A program made the translations under genes and the position numbers. The notes under the pieces were generated by a model, which made no database searches, was not told the origin of the DNA, and saw nothing but the letters and a program-made list of their open reading frames with translations. Below are positions 6,267 to 10,309 of a stretch of DNA of 10,309 bases, piece after piece. Numbering within the stretch: the stretch's first letter is position 1; each line of letters starts with the position of its first letter. Origin of the DNA: Goniomonas avonlea (Eukaryota; Cryptophyceae; Goniomonadida; Goniomonadaceae); contig QUTJ01031198.1 of NCBI GenBank assembly GCA_003573635.1, positions 1 to 10,309 on the forward strand, given 5' to 3'.

Positions 6267-9200
6267 TCAGGGCTCCGGGGAAGAATCGGGGGGAGGGAAG
6301 GGTGGCGGACGTCGATTCGCTGCAGTGTGAGGGGTCGTCGGTGGACTCGCGAACCTGCTCCTGAGAGTGTGGAAAGATGCCCAGGCAGTCGGGGCAGTAG
6401 GTGGCTGTGTGTCGGCGGGCGCTGTGACCGACGCCAAGGCTGCCTGTCTGCTCACGTTGAGCCGGTCGCGGAGGGCCTGGACAGACACGGACGCCTGTCT
6501 CGCCAGGGTTGAGGCTGCGAGAGGATGCACGGAAGAGCCACCCACGCTGCCTCGATCTTGCATCCTGGCCCACTGCCTAGCGGGTCCTGAGAGGACAGGA
6601 GAGCTTTCGCTGGATGATGTCGGATCTGTCGGTCGACCTTGCAGCGCAGGCAGGCGTCGCCTGCTCAGGTGCTCGTCCCGCTGGTCGCCGTGCAACGACG
6701 GTGCCGAGTCGGAGGTCCACGGTCTGCTCCCCACCAGGGGAACATCGGGACTGAGGGACCATGGAGGGGGGCTGTGAGCAGGCGGTGTGGTGTCCGGGGT
6801 CTGGTGTTTGCTCACCACACGGTATGAATTCCATGCAGGAGGGCTGTGGGCAGCGGGCGTGGGATCAGCGGTCTGGGGTCGGCTCACTGGCACATTGAGC
6901 CTGCTGAGGGACGACGTCCACGCAGGGGAGACGAGCACCCCCGACCTTGCGGCGCGAGCAGCTTGAATCGCCCCCAGAATTTCATCTCGCTCCTCAGACG
7001 AGTCAGCGGCGTGGGCCCCCCCAGCGCTGTCATGGCGCTCCGAGTGCGCACCCTGGTCGCCTGGCGCGGGAGAACCAGGCAGAATCCCCGCCACAGAGGC
7101 AAGACCAGCTGGCAGCTCAGTCACGAACCTCACTTTGGGGGCCGGCAGGTCTTGTGTTCGGCCTCCAGCGCGCGGCTGCTCAGACGGCGGCGGTCCTGGG
7201 GAGGCCGGCTGCGCGACTCCAAGGTCGAGAGACAGCGGCCCAAGTGCCTGAGACGGCAGTGCAAGGTCGAGAGACAGCGGTCCCTGGTCCAGAGACACCG
7301 GCGACGCGGCGGCTGGCACCTGTATCAAGGGAATGCCCGCATGTAGCGCCGGCACAAATGCTGCTGTGGTGGCAGTGGGTTTGTCGGTCAGCGGCAGTGG
7401 GGACGAGGTGACGGAGGGCTTGTCGGGTGGCGACGAGGTGACGTCGGCGGGACGCGCGTCGTCGGCCGGGGTCCACATCTCACCACTCAGCTCCTGGTAA
7501 GCGATATCGAAGTCGTCGTAAACCGTACTGATCTCCACGGTCAGTCTCTCTGAAGTACGATGTGTCACGGTCGGCATCGGATCGCTCGCCTCAAAGCGGC
7601 TCCGGTAGCTGGCGGCCCCGTGCAGGCGCAAGTCAACCTCCGGCAGGCTGGACCTGCGCACCAGTGGCGGCACATTGTGGCGGGCGCGCCAACGAGCTGC
7701 AACCGCCGTGCGAATGAGCTTGGTCGCAATCGGAACGACGAGGTCGTCGAGAGACACAACGACCTCCGGCTCCCGCTTTCCTGCAGCACGCATTCGAGCC
7801 TGGGCAAGAGAGTTAGAGCAGACTTTAGGTCCGATTAATGAAGAAACAACAAGTCGAAAAGCTATCTCGTCAGGCTATCGCTCTTCATTGTCACACACAG
7901 ACATCGGCCGTTTGCCTCACCAGCTCGGCCTTCATGCGCTGTCGGCCGACAGCCCTCTTGAAGAGCAAAAAGTGCTTGAACGAGATCCGCGCGGCCTTTT
8001 GCATGATGGCCAGGCGGCGCAACATCTCGTTGATGCGCATGAGGGAGCGGGAGCAGGTGTAACAGGCATGGCAGACAGCTGCCCCGGCCACGCTCATCAG
8101 CAGCAGAGCAGCAAGGCTGGGGTTGTACAGTTGCTGGAACCGTGAAATGGACAGCAGAAGTACTATTTGGTAGATCGCAGCCTGGGAGAGAAGGAAGGAG
8201 GTCTGCAGCCTGATAGCCAGGGTTAGATTGTGCCCCCCTCCACCCCCCGTGCCCCGCCCAACACTTGCTGTGTCTGCCTGTCCGCCTGCCTCTGAAAAAG
8301 CTCTCAGACAAGAAGGTTCAGAGAAAAAAGCGCATGGGAGCAGAGTGGCTTCAGTTCCAAGGAGGACGGTGCCTCTCTCCCTTCACCGCTCTCTCGCTCT
8401 GTGGGTGTGAGCAAGCGGGAGAGAGAGCGAGAGACTCTGAGAGACTCTGAGAGAGAGAGCGAGACTCTCTCTCTCTCTGTGAGAGAGACTCTGAGGAGTG
8501 AGTAAGCGAGAGAGAGGGAAGAGAGAGAGAGAGAGAGAGTCTGAGAGAGAGAGAGAGAGTGCAGGAATGCACACCTGTTCGCGGAGGGATCCTTGAAGGG
8601 CGCGACGTGCAAGTGCCACATCAGCGCCAGCAGCGACACCACATTGGCAAATATAATTCCGAACGAGGGGTCCCAGGACACGATGACGTCGGTCACACTT
8701 GTGAGCAGCAGCTTGCGGACAATCTCGGCGACACCCCAGTACCAGGCGTGCGGCCAGTGCACCCCGTGCGCCCACGCGATGCTCTGCCAAGCGTCCTCCG
8801 CTTCCAGAAACACGTGGCACGCCGCCATCATTTCCTGCGGACACCGTCAGGGAGGGTTGTCTCCGCTGTGTGGTTCCCTCTCCTGTCTTCTCTTGTCTTG
8901 CTGTGTGGTTCCCTCTCTTGTCTCTGCTGTGTGGTTTGCTGTGTGGTTCCCTCTCTTGTCTCTGCTGTGTGGTTCCCTCTCCTGTCCTCTCTTGTCTTGC
9001 TGTGTGGTTCCCTCTCTTGTCTCTGCTGTGTGGTTCCCTCTCCTGTCCTCTCTTGTCTTGCTGTGTGGTTCCCTCTCTTGTCTCTGCTGTCTGGTTCCCT
9101 CTCTTGTCTGGTTCCCTTTCCTGTCCCTGCTGTGTGGTTCCCTCTCCTGTCTCTGCTTGGCCATGCCGTGCCTCCACGCAGCGCCAAGTGCACGACAAAG

Positions 9201-9811
9201 ACCAGCCAAAGAAAATATTGTCAAGGGCTGAAAGTCTGTGGCTGTGCTGATCGAGGTGATCAGATCGCGGATCGCCAGTGACGACTGCCAGTGTTGTTCT
9301 TATGGAACTCGGATCAGACGAAGTTTGGGCAGGAATTAAACTGGGAGGTCGAAACATTTATTTCTCCTGCTTGGGGGTGGGGAAGAGGATTGTCCTTTCA
9401 ACACATCACACACAGCGGGGACGAGAGAGGGAACCACACAGCAGAGACAAGAGAGGGAACCACACAGCAGAGACAAGAGAGAAACCGACGCCACGCGATC
9501 AAAAAACGTCAGAGCTCGGCACCTTGTTCGCATTGCAGATGGACACCGTGAGCCTGGGATCCCTTGTGCTTGCCTGCTCCAGCTCGAGGGTCCGAAGGTT
9601 TTTGAATGCGCTATCAAGGGCCTCAGCCGCCCTGGCATGCCTCGTGCGCGAGGAGTAGAGCTTGACGAGGAGGTACAGCGGCAGCCCAAGAGAAAACCCA
9701 ATTGCGGTGCCGAGCCCCATGAACACATGGGCAAACCAAGCTCCGTCGTGACAGGAGAGGTTGAGGTCCTTGCGCAGGAACGGCAGGTCGAACCCCAGCA
9801 CGCTGATGCAG
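6267..9811 (-). CDS. Multi-pass membrane protein with long Ser/Pro/Ala-rich C-terminal tail; 5' exons outside window
   Basis: Exons: 9811-9523, 8834-8575, 8209-7921 and 7799-6267. Introns are 688, 365 and 121 bp, all GT-AG and phase-consistent, giving 789 residues plus stop. Membrane segments fall near residues 25-52, 128-148, 155-173, 186-203 and 212-231. The pattern FLRKDLNLSC...HVF...GLPLYLL, then WYWGVAEIVRKLLL, then HVAPFKDPSANRLQ resembles the C-terminal membrane region of large receptor-like or channel-like protist and algal proteins, which often follow GCC2/GCC3 or EGF-like ectodomains (from memory of the family; function unknown). An HACYTC cysteine cluster (229-234) and a basic segment follow the last helix. 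Residues 280-789 are one disordered exon rich in Pro, Ser, Ala and Thr. The join between the first two exons is phase-correct but crosses 688 bp of minisatellite, and a small extra exon there cannot be excluded. The residue linker between helix 1 and WYWG is longer than usual. Confidence 0.65.
6684..6884 (-). repeat. Three degenerate 24-26 residue repeats in the tail exon
   Basis: Coding repeats of the form (S)RPQTxDxxPxAHSPPxW, in the tail around residues 304-370 counted from the Met at 7793. The AHSPPAW and AHSPPPW motifs lie 24 residues apart, a 72 bp period. The third unit (RPWTSDSAPSLHG) is the most diverged. Confidence 0.65.
7221..7280 (-). repeat. 42 bp coding repeat giving two GPLSLDL motifs
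   Basis: AAGGTCGAGAGACAGCGG occurs at 7221-7238 and again at 7263-7280. On the minus strand it encodes PLSLDL twice, 14 residues apart, with a weaker PVSLDQ just before. It resembles a short linear motif duplicated in tandem. Confidence 0.75.
8416..8560. repeat. GA-rich low-complexity tract with self-complementary CTCT blocks
   Basis: About 145 bases of GAGA interrupted by GAGACTCT and CTCTCTCT blocks, within the 365 bp intron between 8574 and 8210. GAGA and CTCT blocks alternate, so the single strand can fold on itself. The tract begins only about 14 bases inside the donor side of the intron. Many open frames through it are artefacts. Confidence 0.9.
8861..9156. repeat. Minisatellite array with 26 and 35 bp alternating units
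   Basis: About ten copies of a unit beginning TGCTGTGTGGTTCCCTCTC. Units of 26 bases (ending TTGTCTC) alternate with units of 35 bases (ending CTGTCCTCTCTTGTCT), forming a higher-order period of about 61 bases, with a few truncated units. It sits in the 688 bp intron and starts about 26 bases from the exon edge at 8834. Confidence 0.9.
9409..9485. repeat. Inverted copies of the same minisatellite unit
   Basis: About three units reading GAGGGAACCACACAGCAGAG, the reverse complement of the 8861-9156 array, in the same intron and about 250 bases away. Sense and antisense copies in one transcript would pair into a long hairpin. Confidence 0.9.
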
Positions 9812-10253
9812 CTGTGGGTGCAGAGTCAGCGCGCTCGCCTCGCTGCACCTCTCACCCTCCTCTAGAGAGGGGGGGGGCAGCCTAAACTGGTTACACAGTT
9901 CCAAAAGATGTTCTAGTCATTGATTACACAGTTCCAACAGATGTTCTAGTCATTGATTACAAAAGGATAGCGATCATAATCTCAATTGATTACAAAACTG
10001 TGCAACCAGTTTAAGCTGTCGCCCCCGTGTAGCAGCTCAAGCCGGCCTGCCCTTGTGCGATACAATTGGAAACAGTCTTTGTGACAGGTGCTGAACTCGG
10101 GTCCCAATCTCGATTGAACATCGAGAACTTCATCGATAAAACCACAGGCCCTGGCTGGGTCAACCAAGTGCACAGGGCTTAGGATTCGACATCTTGCGTG
10201 CAAGTCACAGGTGGCTAAGAGACTCCAGTTTGCAGACCTGAAGGAGCTGTGCG

Positions 10254-10254
<1 letters not shown>
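9812..10254. other. Upstream flank of the first visible membrane-protein exon
   Basis: Probably intron, because the exon starting at 9811 begins mid-codon after a CACCCACAG acceptor. I found no minus-strand segment here with the hydrophobic character expected of the preceding exon. Minus frame 10203-9982 is open for 73 codons but resembles nothing known. The segment contains the inverted-repeat element at 9878-10018. Confidence 0.45.
9878..10018. repeat. Small element bounded by 23 bp inverted repeats with internal 33 bp tandem repeat
   Basis: The left arm, 9878-9900, matches the reverse complement of the right arm, 9996-10018, at 21 of 23 bases, and G-rich/C-rich flanks extend the pairing. 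Inside, 9891-9923 and 9924-9956 are two 33-base units, TTACACAGTTCCA(A/C)-(A)AGATGTTCTAGTCATTGA, differing at one base. Size and form fit a MITE-like or foldback insertion. No coding capacity. Confidence 0.7.

Positions 10255-10309
<55 letters not shown>
10255..10309. repeat. (TG)n microsatellite running off the window end
   Basis: 55 uninterrupted bases of TG up to the last position. Its true length is unknown. Confidence 0.97.

Noticed and set aside
6846-7411. Plus-strand open frames of 150-166 codons opposite the tail exon
   Set aside because: Shadows of a GC-rich coding exon. They have no splice or family support.
9160-9260. Hydrophobic minus-strand stretch (YFLWLVFVVHLAL) inside the 688 bp intron as an extra exon
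   Set aside because: A stop lies immediately upstream in that frame and no acceptor/donor pair keeps the phase between the flanking exons.
8383-9357. Long minus-strand open frames full of REGNHTAETREGTTQQ-type repeats, and plus-strand CVVPSLVSAVWFPLL-type repeats
   Set aside because: They are translations of the minisatellite, which is open in several frames on both strands because the unit lacks stops. The phase-consistent exons on either side show that this is an intron.
9891-9956. Two 33-base direct repeats resembling a minimal CRISPR
   Set aside because: The copies are immediately adjacent with no spacer, are enclosed by inverted arms, and lie in a eukaryotic gene region.

Overview
The window is from a eukaryotic nuclear genome, probably a unicellular or algal protist. 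It holds spliced genes with mostly 41-100 bp GT-AG introns, many microsatellites and minisatellites, a mitochondrial-type class I (iron-sulfur) fumarase, and an 18S rRNA methyltransferase found only in eukaryotes. The lineage cannot be named from sequence alone. No prokaryotic operon, phage, CRISPR or complete transposon was seen.

Layout. (1) Positions 1-2144, minus strand: class I fumarate hydratase, nine exons in the window, with its C-terminal part cut off by the left edge. (2) 2145-2262: a 118 bp gap between two divergent starts, probably a shared promoter. (3) 2263-3581, plus strand: complete ten-exon BUD23-type 18S rRNA guanine-N7 methyltransferase. (4) 3582-6266: 2.7 kb between two convergent gene ends, with no convincing gene. 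It contains a foldback, two CT microsatellites, a GC-rich block with hairpins, a diverged duplication, a strong stem-loop and a 31 bp tandem repeat carrying TATAAATA. (5) 6267-9811, minus strand: the 3' portion (four exons) of a multi-pass membrane protein with a long Ser/Pro/Ala-rich tail. Its introns are full of GA-rich sequence and inverted minisatellite arrays. (6) 9812-10309: a small inverted-repeat-bounded element and a TG microsatellite that runs off the right end.

Exon boundaries were read by hand from GT/AG sites, codon phase and protein family conservation. Fumarase and BUD23 are certain as families. In fumarase the three iron-sulfur cysteines have exactly the expected spacing. The two genes have unrelated roles (TCA cycle; ribosome small-subunit maturation), and what they share is the divergent promoter region. 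The membrane protein has no functional link to them that can be seen. The most unusual material is the repeat architecture inside its introns and the unexplained structured DNA between 3.7 and 6.3 kb.
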